Positions 7,272-15,252 of a DNA stretch of 40,886 nucleotides are shown here, piece after piece. The first letter of the stretch is position 1. Every line of letters begins with the position of its first letter. This stretch comes from Fibrobacter sp. GTDB lineage: Bacteria; Fibrobacterota; Fibrobacteria; Fibrobacterales; Fibrobacteraceae. A program made the translations under genes and the position numbers. The notes beneath the pieces are model-generated. The model did not search any database. It was not told the DNA's origin and was given only the letters and a program-made list of their open reading frames with translations. Location: the NCBI GenBank assembly GCA_012511955.1, contig JAAZFC010000014.1:1-40886 (forward strand), read 5' to 3'.

Positions 7272-8356
7272 TTTTTAAAAGAGTTTATTTGTTGTTCGTA
7301 GTTTTTAAAGCTACGCTGCACCCAACGGTTGCACCAAGCCCGTAATCCTGTAGTTCTAATGATGTTTTTTACTTGGGTGCGGGTGATTTTCACCTTTTTT
7401 TCGGCAAAAACCGCTTTTCCATCTCCCAAAGCCACTAGGGTTTCGGTGGCCATAAATAAAGGCCAAAGACAGAAAAGCCGAATGCGATGCTCCAATGAAG
7501 GAATTAAAATTGTGAATTTAACAGCATCGCTTAAATGTTTTTGAGCTTTTTCCGCCAAACGCAGGGCCAATTGAGCTTGTTTTTCGCTATTTTCATTTTT
7601 AAAAAGATCCGCAGGAGAGCTAAAGCCAGCCTCTTGAATCCAATCTAAAGGAATAAAGCAAACTTGTCTTAAGCTATCTTCTTTAATGTCTTTTACGATA
7701 TTGGTTACTTGCAATCCTAAACCAAAAGAAACAGCTAACTTACGCATTTTTTCATAGCGTTTTCTACCAATAAGCGGTGATTGTATAAAAAATAAGTCGC
7801 AAAGCATATTTCCTACCACTCCCGCCACATGATAGCAGTAGTTATCTAGGTCTGCTTCCGAGCTTATGCTTAACCAATCGTGGGCGCTGTCTTCTTGGCG
7901 ACGGGCAAATTGCGCCATTCCCACGGTCATCTCTTTTATGCACTGAATAATAGGATCTTTAATATTCTGGGAAAAATTATTGTATAAAGGCATGATCCAA
8001 GGAAGTTTAAGGCATAAAAACTGATCGGGGATTTCGCTATATGTCCAAGTTTCGGGAATTGATTCTATGAACAAATTTAAATGTTCTGTAGAGTTTTGTG
8101 CATCTGTGAAAATTTGCGAAAAAAGCCTTAAAGAATATTCCTTGGCATCGGCGCTTAAGTCGGGATCATCTTCGATGGTATCGGCGATGCGGCATAACAA
8201 GTAAGCCAAAAGTACAGGTTTTCTGAGGCGGGTGGGTAAAACTTGGATATTTAAAGCAAAAGTGCGCGATACTTTTTGTAAAATATCTTCGGCAAATTGC
8301 CACTGTTCTTTGCTATTACTCAGGGTTGCATCACTAATAAATTCGCTTTTAATCAT
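7268..8356 (-). CDS. Squalene/phytoene synthase family protein
   Basis: Head-to-head isoprenyl diphosphate synthase of 362 residues. The two Asp-rich Mg-diphosphate motifs are present: DTIED at residues 59-63 (in LLCRIADTIEDD) and DIKED at 223-227 (in NIVKDIKED), with the YCYHVAGVVG segment at about 173-182. The sequence around the first motif and the overall length resemble eukaryote-type squalene synthase (farnesyl-diphosphate farnesyltransferase) more than the roughly 280-residue HpnC/HpnD or CrtB enzymes. The product could be squalene or a related C30/C40 compound. No squalene cyclase, desaturase or other isoprenoid gene is in the window. It overlaps rluD by 4 bases and follows the membrane protein gene with no more than one base between. 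Confidence 0.82.
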   Translation of the reverse strand: MIKSEFISDATLSNSKEQWQFAEDILQKVSRTFALNIQVLPTRLRKPVLLAYLLCRIADTIEDDPDLSADAKEYSLRLFSQIFTDAQNSTEHLNLFIESIPETWTYSEIPDQFLCLKLPWIMPLYNNFSQNIKDPIIQCIKEMTVGMAQFARRQEDSAHDWLSISSEADLDNYCYHVAGVVGNMLCDLFFIQSPLIGRKRYEKMRKLAVSFGLGLQVTNIVKDIKEDSLRQVCFIPLDWIQEAGFSSPADLFKNENSEKQAQLALRLAEKAQKHLSDAVKFTILIPSLEHRIRLFCLWPLFMATETLVALGDGKAVFAEKKVKITRTQVKNIIRTTGLRAWCNRWVQRSFKNYEQQINSFKK

Positions 8357-8357
8357 A

Positions 8358-8924
8358 TTATTCCAAATTGTCGTCTAAAATATTGACTTCTTTTTCACTT
8401 TTGGCTTTAACCTTTAAATATCGCTTTAAACGGCCACTTTGGTCAGCTTTGCGCATATTTTGTTGGTGCTCATACATACAGAGATTTTTCAATTCTACTT
8501 CACTAGGCGATTTGCCACGGGTATGGGCTTCATAAGCAATGCGTTTGTAATCGTGAAAATAGCACTCTCTTTGTAAAACATAATGTTGTTTCATAGCAAA
8601 ATGCCGCAGGATAAAAAGAATACCGCAACAAATTATAAAAACCAATGCTAAAATTATTTTATTGGTAGTAAGGTTGCTTAAAGCAGCTATCCACAAATAA
8701 GCGGAAATAAACAATAAAAGCATAGAAATAGGGGAAGCCAAGGCTTTGATGACTCCCTGCCACCATTTGGGAATATAAATCCATAATTTTGGACTTCTTT
8801 TATCGCGAATCCTTTTTTCTAAATAAACGGGATAAGTGTATATCCATGACCATATAACTAACAATGCCGTGAAGGGCAATGGCAACCAAAATTGCTCTCT
8901 AAAAAAATCAGGCACATAATCCAT
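8358..8924 (-). CDS. Membrane protein of unknown function
   Basis: Family not recognised. About 188 residues with an N-terminal membrane segment (LPLPFTALLVIWSWIYTYPV), a basic cytoplasmic stretch, two further hydrophobic segments (SPISMLLLFISAYLWIAAL and IILALVFIICCGILFIL), and a charged C-terminal tail of about 80 residues rich in Lys/Arg/Glu. The ATG at 8924 is taken as the start; a GTG two codons upstream (8930) is possible. The CCATGG at 8921-8926 contains an ATG on both strands, so a dnaA reading frame extending to 8923 would overlap it. It is the first gene of the operon that runs on into squalene synthase, rluD, the MurC-like gene and hisE. Confidence 0.65.
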   Translation of the reverse strand: MDYVPDFFREQFWLPLPFTALLVIWSWIYTYPVYLEKRIRDKRSPKLWIYIPKWWQGVIKALASPISMLLLFISAYLWIAALSNLTTNKIILALVFIICCGILFILRHFAMKQHYVLQRECYFHDYKRIAYEAHTRGKSPSEVELKNLCMYEHQQNMRKADQSGRLKRYLKVKAKSEKEVNILDDNLE

Positions 8925-8973
8925 GGACACAATAATAGAAATAACTCACTCTATGTGTTATATTTGTTTTTGT

Positions 8974-10290
8974 ATGTCTTCTGTTGATAAAATGTGGAAT
9001 AAATGTCTGGAAAATTTGCAAGCTAAGCTTTCGGCTGAAGTTTTTGCAAATTTATTTACTGAGCTTAAACTTTTAGAAATAAATGAAAGAGATGTAGTAG
9101 CTTTAGTGCCATCTCACTTAGATTTGCCCCAATACCAATCTTATAAGGCTTTAGTGGAAATGGCTTGGCAAGAAGTTAATGGTATTCAAATAAATATTGA
9201 GTTTAAACATCCCCAATCTGAGGTGATAAAAAACCCAGGTCCAACCTTTTCTATGGTGGATAGTGTGGCCATGAATTCTCATTATAATTTTGAGAGTTTT
9301 GTGGTAGGTGATAAATCTCGCTTCGCATATTCTGCTGCTTATGCCGTAGCCCAACATCCTGGGGGTGGAAAGTACAATCCCATGTTGATTTTTGGAGGTA
9401 CAGGGCTAGGAAAAACTCATTTGTTGCAAGCGGTGGGTAATTATGTGCTCGAAAACCACCCCTCTAAAAAAGTGCGTTATCATACCGCCGAAGATTTTTC
9501 TAGGGAATATGTAGAGAGTTTAAAAAACCACCGTATTAATGAGATGACCAACTATTATCGCAATGAAGTAGATGTGTTGCTAATTGATGATATTCAGTTT
9601 TTAAGCGGGAAAATAGAAACCCAAAATGAGTTTTTCCATATATTTAACAGCTTATATCATTCTGGCAAACAAATAGTGTTGTCTTCTGATGTGCCCCCTT
9701 CAGAAATTCAAAATTTGCAAGATCGTCTAGTTTCTCGTTTTTCTTGGGGTTTGACCGTAGATATTCAGCCCCCTGATGTGGAAACCAGAGAGGCGATTTT
9801 ACGCAAAAAATCTGAATCCTTAAACATTGAAATGGATGAGACGGTCATAGCTTATTTGGCAGAAAGCATTGAAGGCAATGTGCGTTTGCTGGAGTCAGCG
9901 GTTCGCCGTTTAACCCTTTTAACTAGCGTTCACAAAAGAGATATAGATATGTTCTTAGCCAAAGAAGCGGTGGCAGAAATTGTGCCCACCATTCAGCGCA
10001 AGGCAAATATAGACTCTATTATAGGGGTGGTTTCGGAGCATTTTTCTGTCTCTGATGACAAGCTAGTCGCTAAGGGTCGCGGTACTAAAGAAGTTGCCCA
10101 AGCGCGTCAAGTGGCCATGTATTTGATGAGAAAATCCACTCATTTATCTTTAAAGGCCATAGGTTCTCGTTTTGGAAATCGCGATCACTCCACTGTGGTC
10201 CATGCTATTAAAACTGTTGAAGAAAATATGGAAAAAGAACCATCTATCCGCCGCTCCATAGAAAGTTTACAAAGCTCTGTAAGAGAATAG
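8974..10290 (+). CDS. dnaA: Chromosomal replication initiator DnaA
   Basis: AAA+ initiator that binds DnaA boxes and opens oriC. Domain I begins MWNKCLENLQAKLS. Domain II is short. Domain III has Walker A GGTGLGKTH and Walker B VDVLLIDDIQFL, plus sensor motifs (VSRFSWGL). Domain IV has the DnaA signature with HLSLKAIGSRFGNRDHSTV near the C-terminus. Length (438 residues) is normal. The start is placed at ATG 8974; the frame is open to an ATG at 8923 but that adds 17 residues unlike DnaA and would overlap the divergent gene. No Shine-Dalgarno sequence is visible, and TATATTTG sits 8 bases upstream. dnaN and rnpA/rpmH are not adjacent and no DnaA-box cluster was seen, so the gene seems to lie away from the origin or in a rearranged context. 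Confidence 0.95.
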   Translation: MSSVDKMWNKCLENLQAKLSAEVFANLFTELKLLEINERDVVALVPSHLDLPQYQSYKALVEMAWQEVNGIQINIEFKHPQSEVIKNPGPTFSMVDSVAMNSHYNFESFVVGDKSRFAYSAAYAVAQHPGGGKYNPMLIFGGTGLGKTHLLQAVGNYVLENHPSKKVRYHTAEDFSREYVESLKNHRINEMTNYYRNEVDVLLIDDIQFLSGKIETQNEFFHIFNSLYHSGKQIVLSSDVPPSEIQNLQDRLVSRFSWGLTVDIQPPDVETREAILRKKSESLNIEMDETVIAYLAESIEGNVRLLESAVRRLTLLTSVHKRDIDMFLAKEAVAEIVPTIQRKANIDSIIGVVSEHFSVSDDKLVAKGRGTKEVAQARQVAMYLMRKSTHLSLKAIGSRFGNRDHSTVVHAIKTVEENMEKEPSIRRSIESLQSSVRE

Positions 10291-10291
10291 C

Positions 10292-11272
10292 CTAAAATAG
10301 TGGCTGTTTGTAAGCTAAACCCGCAACTTCTTGCACAAATTTTGGAACTAAATATCCAGGAAGAATTTGGCGTAGTTTATCCATGATTTTTAATGCTGTA
10401 GTTGTATCCACTTCAAATCCTTGGGTACCTTGGGCGCGGTCAAGTTGATGCAAATAATAGGGCAAAACTCCTTGACTTAGCAATGCTTCAGAGAGTTCAG
10501 CTAATACTTTTGAATTATCGTTAATTCCTTTAAGTAAAACCGATTGATTTAGTAGGAATATGCCTTTCTCTCGCATTTTGCCAAATATTGTTAAAGAATC
10601 TGCATCTAGTTCTTGGGCATGATTAATATGATTAACTAATATGATTTTTTGTGGCAAAATATCGAGGGTTTTCCAAAAGTTTTGGTCAAAACGCTGGGGT
10701 AAAACCGTAACTAAGCGCGTGTGAATGCGGACTTTTTTTACAGAAGAGTCTTTTAATACTTTGAAAATCTCTGCCAACTGCTGATTTGAAGCTAAAAGTG
10801 GGTCGCCGCCGCTTAAAATGATTTCAGAAATATTTGCTTGATTTTGCAACCATTCTTTTAAGTTTTGTGGGAGATTATTAGCTTTTTGATCTGCGTAGGG
10901 AAAGTTTCTTCTAAAGCAATGGCGACAGTTAAGCGCGCAGGTGGCCGTGGGCATAATTAGAGCTCTACCATGGTATTTCTGTAAAATTCCTGGTTTTTGT
11001 ACAGCGTTTAAATCCCCCACGGGGTCAGAGCAAAAATTGTTTTGCAGGGTGTTTTCGCTTTTGGTGGGCAAAATTTGTAGCAAAAGTGGATCAGAATTGT
11101 TTTCAGGGTCTATTTTTTTGGCGAAATGTCTGGTTAGTAACAATGGAAAGCTTGTGTTATTTTCCCAAACCTGTGGCCATTTTTTTATGGAAATCCCTAA
11201 AAAATCTGCCAATTGTTGAGGGCTGCGTAACAAAGATTTAAGCTCGTTTTGCCAATTTGTTTGGTTTTTCAT
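10292..11272 (-). CDS. epmB: EF-P (R)-beta-lysylation enzyme EpmB, KamA family
   Basis: Radical-SAM/PLP aminomutase that converts L-lysine to (R)-beta-lysine for transfer to elongation factor P. Length 326 residues, close to E. coli EpmB (342) and shorter than catabolic lysine 2,3-aminomutases (about 415). Radical-SAM cysteines are Cys112, Cys116 and Cys119 in CALNCRHCFRR, followed by the GGDPLL SAM-binding motif. The assignment as EpmB rather than KamA is supported by the length and by the neighbours: efp and epmA start 59 bases away on the other strand. The stop codon is one base from the end of dnaA (convergent). Divergent transcription from efp suggests a shared promoter region at 11273-11331. 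Confidence 0.93.
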   Translation of the reverse strand: MKNQTNWQNELKSLLRSPQQLADFLGISIKKWPQVWENNTSFPLLLTRHFAKKIDPENNSDPLLLQILPTKSENTLQNNFCSDPVGDLNAVQKPGILQKYHGRALIMPTATCALNCRHCFRRNFPYADQKANNLPQNLKEWLQNQANISEIILSGGDPLLASNQQLAEIFKVLKDSSVKKVRIHTRLVTVLPQRFDQNFWKTLDILPQKIILVNHINHAQELDADSLTIFGKMREKGIFLLNQSVLLKGINDNSKVLAELSEALLSQGVLPYYLHQLDRAQGTQGFEVDTTTALKIMDKLRQILPGYLVPKFVQEVAGLAYKQPLF

Positions 11273-11331
11273 TTGGATAAAGCAGTATAAAAGTTATTTT
11301 TAAGATTAATTAACTATAAGGTAGGAATTTA

Positions 11332-11898
11332 ATGGCAACAGTAAGTACTAATGAATTTCGTAAAAAATTAAAAATAATGATCGATGGGCAACCCTATATG
11401 ATTGTGGAAAATCAATTTGTAAAACCTGGTAAAGGTCAGGCTTTTAATAGGGTTCGAGTGAAAAATTTGCTCACAGGTCGCACTATTGATAGAACTTTTA
11501 GATCCGGAGAAACTGTAGAAGAGGCAGAAGTTAACACCACAGATATGACCTATTTATACAATGATGGAACAAACTATCATTTTATGGATAAACAAAGCAT
11601 GGAAACTGTAGAAATAGGTTTAGACACCATGTTTGGTGCCGAAAAATGGCTGTTGGATGGCTGCGATGTAGAAGTTACTTGGTACGATGGCAAACCCATA
11701 GAAGTTATTCCCCCCACATTTATGGATTTATTGATTGTGGATTCACCCCCGGGAGTGCAAGGCAATACCTCTGGTAATGTCATGCGTCCAGCAACTTTGG
11801 AAACCGGAGCTGAAGTGCAAATCCCTCTGTTCATCGAGCAAGGAACTCGTATTAAAGTAGATACTCGCACCGGTGAATATGTGGAACGCTCCAAATAA
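11332..11898 (+). CDS. efp: Translation elongation factor P
   Basis: Relieves ribosome stalling at polyproline stretches. The 188-residue product has the KOW-like N-terminal domain, the OB domains (LLIVDSPPGVQGNTSGNV is the EF-P signature) and the usual C-terminus. The modified lysine is visible as Lys34 in KPGKGQAF (residues 31-38), the position beta-lysylated in E. coli. Its arginine/lysine surroundings suit the EpmA/EpmB pathway rather than EarP rhamnosylation, which uses Arg32. Ribosome binding site AAGGTAGG precedes the ATG. The 3' end overlaps epmA by about 20 bases, so the substrate and its modifying enzyme are translationally coupled. Confidence 0.96.
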   Translation: MATVSTNEFRKKLKIMIDGQPYMIVENQFVKPGKGQAFNRVRVKNLLTGRTIDRTFRSGETVEEAEVNTTDMTYLYNDGTNYHFMDKQSMETVEIGLDTMFGAEKWLLDGCDVEVTWYDGKPIEVIPPTFMDLLIVDSPPGVQGNTSGNVMRPATLETGAEVQIPLFIEQGTRIKVDTRTGEYVERSK

Positions 11899-12922
11899 GC
11901 AAGAAGCCCCATGGCGGCCTTCGGCCTCGCTAAAAGTGTGGCGGCAAAGATTAGATCTGATTAATGCAATCAGGTCTTTTTTTGTAGAAAAAAATGTTTT
12001 AGAAGTAGATGTGCCCGTGCTTTCTCGCGCCATGGGTACAGATCCGTATTTAGATTACTTTGCAGCAGATTATTTTGTGGATTATGGTGCAAATACAACC
12101 AAAAAAGGCAGTTATCCCCAAAGATTTATGATAACTTCGCCAGAGTTTCACTTAAAACGCTTATTGGCAGCGGATTTTGGTTGCATATATTCCTTGGGTC
12201 ATGTTTTTCGCAATGGCGAAGTGGGATCCCAACATAATCCCGAATTTACCATGTTGGAATGGTATAGAGTGGGGCGTGATTGGGAGTTTTTAATGGATGA
12301 AGTTGCAGAATTGGTACGCGTTTTGGGTGCGGTGCATGGTGGAGCTACTAAAAAAGCCTGGTTACAAAAAAACTATGTAAAAACTCCCTGGAATTTAGCT
12401 TGGCAAAAATATGCGCAAATTGATGTAAATAGCGCTGAAATCAAAGATTTTAAGAGCCTTGCAGATCAGCATAAATTTCCTCAGTTAGAAAATGCAAATT
12501 TAGAGGAATGGGTGGATTATCTGTTTACCATGTTGGTGGAACCTCGTTTGGGAGCAGAATCCATGGAGTTTATCGTAGATTATCCTCCAGAAATGGCGGC
12601 TCTAGCTTTAGTGGATCACAATGAACATGGAGAGTTGCGCAGTCGCCGCTTTGAGCTTTACATTCAAGGGGTAGAGTTGTGCAATGGTTACGAAGAATTG
12701 GTGGATGCTGGGGAACAAAAACATCGTTTCCAGGCGGATTTGCAAAAAAGAAAAGTCTTAGGAAAACGATTGCCTCCCATAGACTATAATTTTTTAGCAG
12801 CATTGCACCATGGTTTGCCCCCTTGCTCTGGGGTAGCTTTAGGTTTTGACCGCTTGGTACAATGGATTTTAGGTGCTGAAAACATCAGCGAAGTTATGCT
12901 TTTTTTCGATGATATTAGCTGA
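11879..12922 (+). CDS. epmA: EF-P--(R)-beta-lysine ligase EpmA (GenX/PoxA)
   Basis: Truncated class II lysyl-tRNA synthetase paralogue that attaches (R)-beta-lysine to EF-P Lys34. It has the catalytic core only, with no anticodon-binding domain, in 347 residues. Class II motif 2 is seen in VFRNGEVGSQHNPEFTMLEW and motif 3 in GVALGFDRLVQWI near the C-terminus. The N-terminal part (AIRSFFVEKNVLEVDVPVLS) and TSPEFHLKRLL are typical of GenX. The ATG at 11879 is preferred; a GTG at 11873 is in frame two codons earlier. The start lies inside the end of efp in another frame. The gene ends before a 134-base intergenic region carrying a CRP-type site. Confidence 0.94.
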   Translation: MWNAPNKQEAPWRPSASLKVWRQRLDLINAIRSFFVEKNVLEVDVPVLSRAMGTDPYLDYFAADYFVDYGANTTKKGSYPQRFMITSPEFHLKRLLAADFGCIYSLGHVFRNGEVGSQHNPEFTMLEWYRVGRDWEFLMDEVAELVRVLGAVHGGATKKAWLQKNYVKTPWNLAWQKYAQIDVNSAEIKDFKSLADQHKFPQLENANLEEWVDYLFTMLVEPRLGAESMEFIVDYPPEMAALALVDHNEHGELRSRRFELYIQGVELCNGYEELVDAGEQKHRFQADLQKRKVLGKRLPPIDYNFLAALHHGLPPCSGVALGFDRLVQWILGAENISEVMLFFDDIS

Positions 12923-12960
12923 ATTATACAATTTGGCGTCAAAGTTGGCGAGTGTTATAG

Positions 12961-12976
12961 TGTGATGCATATCACA
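12961..12976. promoter_or_regulatory. CRP-type operator, TGTGA-N6-TCACA
   Basis: The 16-base sequence TGTGATGCATATCACA has perfect 6-base inverted arms (TGTGAT / ATCACA) and matches the core of the CRP consensus exactly. It lies 39 bases after epmA and 81 bases before the start of the first gene of the cellulase island. That position suits activation of the downstream gene(s) by a Crp/Fnr-family regulator, possibly in response to carbon source; the regulator itself is not in the window. A TACCTTTG at 13025-13032, resembling the TAnnTTTG -7 element of Bacteroidota, lies between this site and the gene. Confidence 0.6.
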
Positions 12977-13056
12977 TAATTGTGAGGTTAATTTTATTTT
13001 CCACAAAACTAAGCCTCCGATTGTTACCTTTGTAAAAAATACTAAAGGAGTATTCT

Positions 13057-13536
13057 ATGCTTAAAAAAACATCTTTTTTCTTTTTAATACTAAGCGTTTT
13101 TGCTTTAATACACGCGAGCGATTTAGATTTACGAGTGAATCTAGGCAAAGAAGAAGCCACTTACGAGTTTTCCAAGCTTGAAAAGTTAACTTTTAAAGAT
13201 GGCAAATTAGTGATTACAGCAAATGGCAAAGAAAATTCTCACAAGTTGGACGATGTTAAATTTATGAAGTTCGGTGAAACCACCGTGGGCACCATGCACC
13301 CAGGTTTTTTAGCACAAAATGTTAAAGTAACCGTTCAAGGTGCAAACTTGCAAATAAGCGGTTTAAATGGACCGGCTAAAATCAATGTGTACAATTTACA
13401 AGGAAATTTAGTGCAGGGTTTTAGTGCTGATCAAAGCATTACAAATATAAATGTGACTCAATTTAAGTCAGGCTTATATATTTGCAAAATTCGCAGTAAT
13501 GGTATCAACTACAGCAGCACCTTTGTAGTGAAATAA
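13057..13536 (+). CDS. Secreted protein with Por-type C-terminal sorting domain
   Basis: Function unknown. The 159-residue product has a signal peptide (KK, hydrophobic run to about residue 20, cleavage near HAS). A short N-terminal domain (residues about 22-85) has the pattern YEFSKLEKLTFKDGKLVI and VKFMKF, a form common in surface proteins of Fibrobacter and Bacteroidota. The C-terminal domain of about 75 residues (VTVQGANLQISG, INVYNLQGNLV, FKSGLYICKI to FVVK at the end) matches the T9SS/Por secretion tail type (TIGR04183-like). Nearly the whole mature protein is therefore two small adaptor-like domains with no catalytic module. Ribosome binding site AAAGGAG is strong. It is 9 bases upstream of the FISUMP gene and likely co-transcribed, with the CRP-type site ahead of both. 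Confidence 0.78.
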   Translation: MLKKTSFFFLILSVFALIHASDLDLRVNLGKEEATYEFSKLEKLTFKDGKLVITANGKENSHKLDDVKFMKFGETTVGTMHPGFLAQNVKVTVQGANLQISGLNGPAKINVYNLQGNLVQGFSADQSITNINVTQFKSGLYICKIRSNGINYSSTFVVK

Positions 13537-13545
13537 GAGGCTAAA

Positions 13546-15252
13546 ATGAAATATTCTAATTTTTTAATGTCATTAATGCTGATGGTAGTATTGGCTTTTT
13601 CTTGGTCATTGCCATCACCGGTTGTAACTTTAGAAATACCCCATCATCTATACATAATCAAGAACAATACTGTAATAGACAAGTATGCTGTTGCAGAAAT
13701 AGATAGCATAGCTGTGGTAAAAACCCATTCATCTCACAGTTTGCGTTTTTTTGAAGATGGCGTAGAGCTTGCTAGCTACGATGTTAATTCAGATATAGAT
13801 AGTATAATCTTTGAAAATAGCTTAGCCGGCGAATTTCAGGATAGCATAAGTGGCGAAAAGTATTCCTGGGTGCAAATCGGTTCCACAAAATGGTTGAGCA
13901 AAAATCTTGATTACCTTCCCTCAGTTCGTACCGTTTCTGAAACCAGTAGCATTGCTAACCGCTATCATGTGTATGATTACTATGGAAACTCTACAACAGA
14001 AGCAAAAGAAAGTGCTAATTACATAACTTATGGAACGCTTTATAATTGGCAATCAGCTTTAGATGCCTGTCCCAACGGCTGGCGCCTGCCCACAAAAACT
14101 GAGTGGGAAGACCTGGTAGAGATTGCTCAAGGTGAAAAATCAGCCAGCAAAATGTTGCGCCAAGATTACACATGGAACGATAGTAGTAAAGTCAATAATT
14201 TCATGGGCTTCAGCGCTTTAGCTGGTGGTTATTTGAATAGTAATTTTGATTTTGACCAAATCAATAGTCAGGCCTACTGGTGGTCAAGTACCAAAACCGC
14301 CGACAGCGTTTATTATTTTAATTTATCCAAAGATTTAGCTGTGGTTTCAGCCACTGATCGTGAGTTTTTAGGGCATTCTGTCCGTTGCGTAGAGGGAGAT
14401 GTCATTAGACACAAAGTCTCTGTTGGTGTGCAAGGAAAAGGTTCTATTGGTGTTACAACCAGTGCTAAAAATGGCGATCGTCATTATCCTCAGCATAAAG
14501 TAATCTCTATATCCGCTTACCCCAACGATTCTTTAACCAGATTTAGTCACTGGAGTGGTGATGTACATCTTTTAGAGGATAGCACTCTAAACCCTTTAAG
14601 CTTTTCTATGCCCGATGCTCCTGTTAACTTAGTGGCTAATTTCGCTCCCAATTTAAAAATAACCATTGAGGCTAATCCTGCTGGGGCAGCTACCTTTACT
14701 GGGGGGGATGGCATTTATGGTCCTGGTGACACCGTAAGTATAAGAACAACCGTGGACCCCAATTACAGATTTTTGGGTTGGGCTGCTAACAGCGCTATTG
14801 TTGATGCCAATAATGCTAATACTAGGGTGATAATGCCTGATAGTAACCTAAAGATAACAGCTAATTTTACCCAGGCCTACCAACTAAATCTTACAGCTGA
14901 TTTAGCTGCAGGAGGAACGGTTACTGGAAGTGGTAAATACGCAGCCAACGCCGCAGTAAATATTGGTGTTAGTGTTAAATCTAATCACAAATTTATTTAT
15001 TGGACTGGGCCTGGTGCCATGTACCTTGACGATAGTACCAAAGCTTCTGCTAGTTTGAAAATGCCCTCTAATGAAGTAAATATCACCGCTAAAATTGTAG
15101 CTTTAAGCGGCACCGTAACAGATTCTAGGGATGGAAACAAATACAACTGGAAGCTAATTGGTGAATATCAGTGGTTTACTGAAAACTTAGCCTATTTGCC
15201 CAATAAGGTCCATAAACCTACAGATACTTCTTATAGTCAAGCAAGGTACTAA
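13546..15252 (+). CDS. Fibrobacter major paralogous domain (FISUMP) surface protein, truncated by in-frame stop
   Basis: Secreted surface protein of 568 residues. Order: signal peptide (about 1-22); N-terminal domain to about 95; a complete Fib_succ_major domain (about 95-285, with WVQIGSTKWLSKNLDYLP, LDACPNGWRLPTKTEW, YWWSST and HSVRCVEG). Three divergent InlB-type repeats of about 75 residues follow (starts near 287, 369 and 443, each with an F-x-x-W/G core and ending in an NLVANF/KITANF-like strand). Last is the first 45-50 residues of a second Fib_succ_major domain (YNWKLIGEYQWFTENLAYLP). That domain is cut by a TAA at 15250-15252, and the rest continues in the same frame to 15729. FISUMP proteins are abundant in Fibrobacter, thought to act at the surface, but have no proven activity. 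A stable truncated protein, readthrough, or a sequencing error are all possible. Confidence 0.85.
   Translation: MKYSNFLMSLMLMVVLAFSWSLPSPVVTLEIPHHLYIIKNNTVIDKYAVAEIDSIAVVKTHSSHSLRFFEDGVELASYDVNSDIDSIIFENSLAGEFQDSISGEKYSWVQIGSTKWLSKNLDYLPSVRTVSETSSIANRYHVYDYYGNSTTEAKESANYITYGTLYNWQSALDACPNGWRLPTKTEWEDLVEIAQGEKSASKMLRQDYTWNDSSKVNNFMGFSALAGGYLNSNFDFDQINSQAYWWSSTKTADSVYYFNLSKDLAVVSATDREFLGHSVRCVEGDVIRHKVSVGVQGKGSIGVTTSAKNGDRHYPQHKVISISAYPNDSLTRFSHWSGDVHLLEDSTLNPLSFSMPDAPVNLVANFAPNLKITIEANPAGAATFTGGDGIYGPGDTVSIRTTVDPNYRFLGWAANSAIVDANNANTRVIMPDSNLKITANFTQAYQLNLTADLAAGGTVTGSGKYAANAAVNIGVSVKSNHKFIYWTGPGAMYLDDSTKASASLKMPSNEVNITAKIVALSGTVTDSRDGNKYNWKLIGEYQWFTENLAYLPNKVHKPTDTSYSQARY

Noticed and set aside
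8923-8973. Longer dnaA beginning at ATG 8923
   Set aside because: The extra 17 residues are unlike DnaA domain I, and the extension would overlap the divergent membrane protein start.
11577-12033. Antisense open frames across efp/epmA
   Set aside because: Both genes on the plus strand are well-supported families; the antisense frames have no domain or ribosome binding site.
12923-13056. Small RNA or riboswitch in the gap after epmA
   Set aside because: Apart from the CRP-type palindrome and ribosome binding site, no conserved stem structure or riboswitch core could be recognised.
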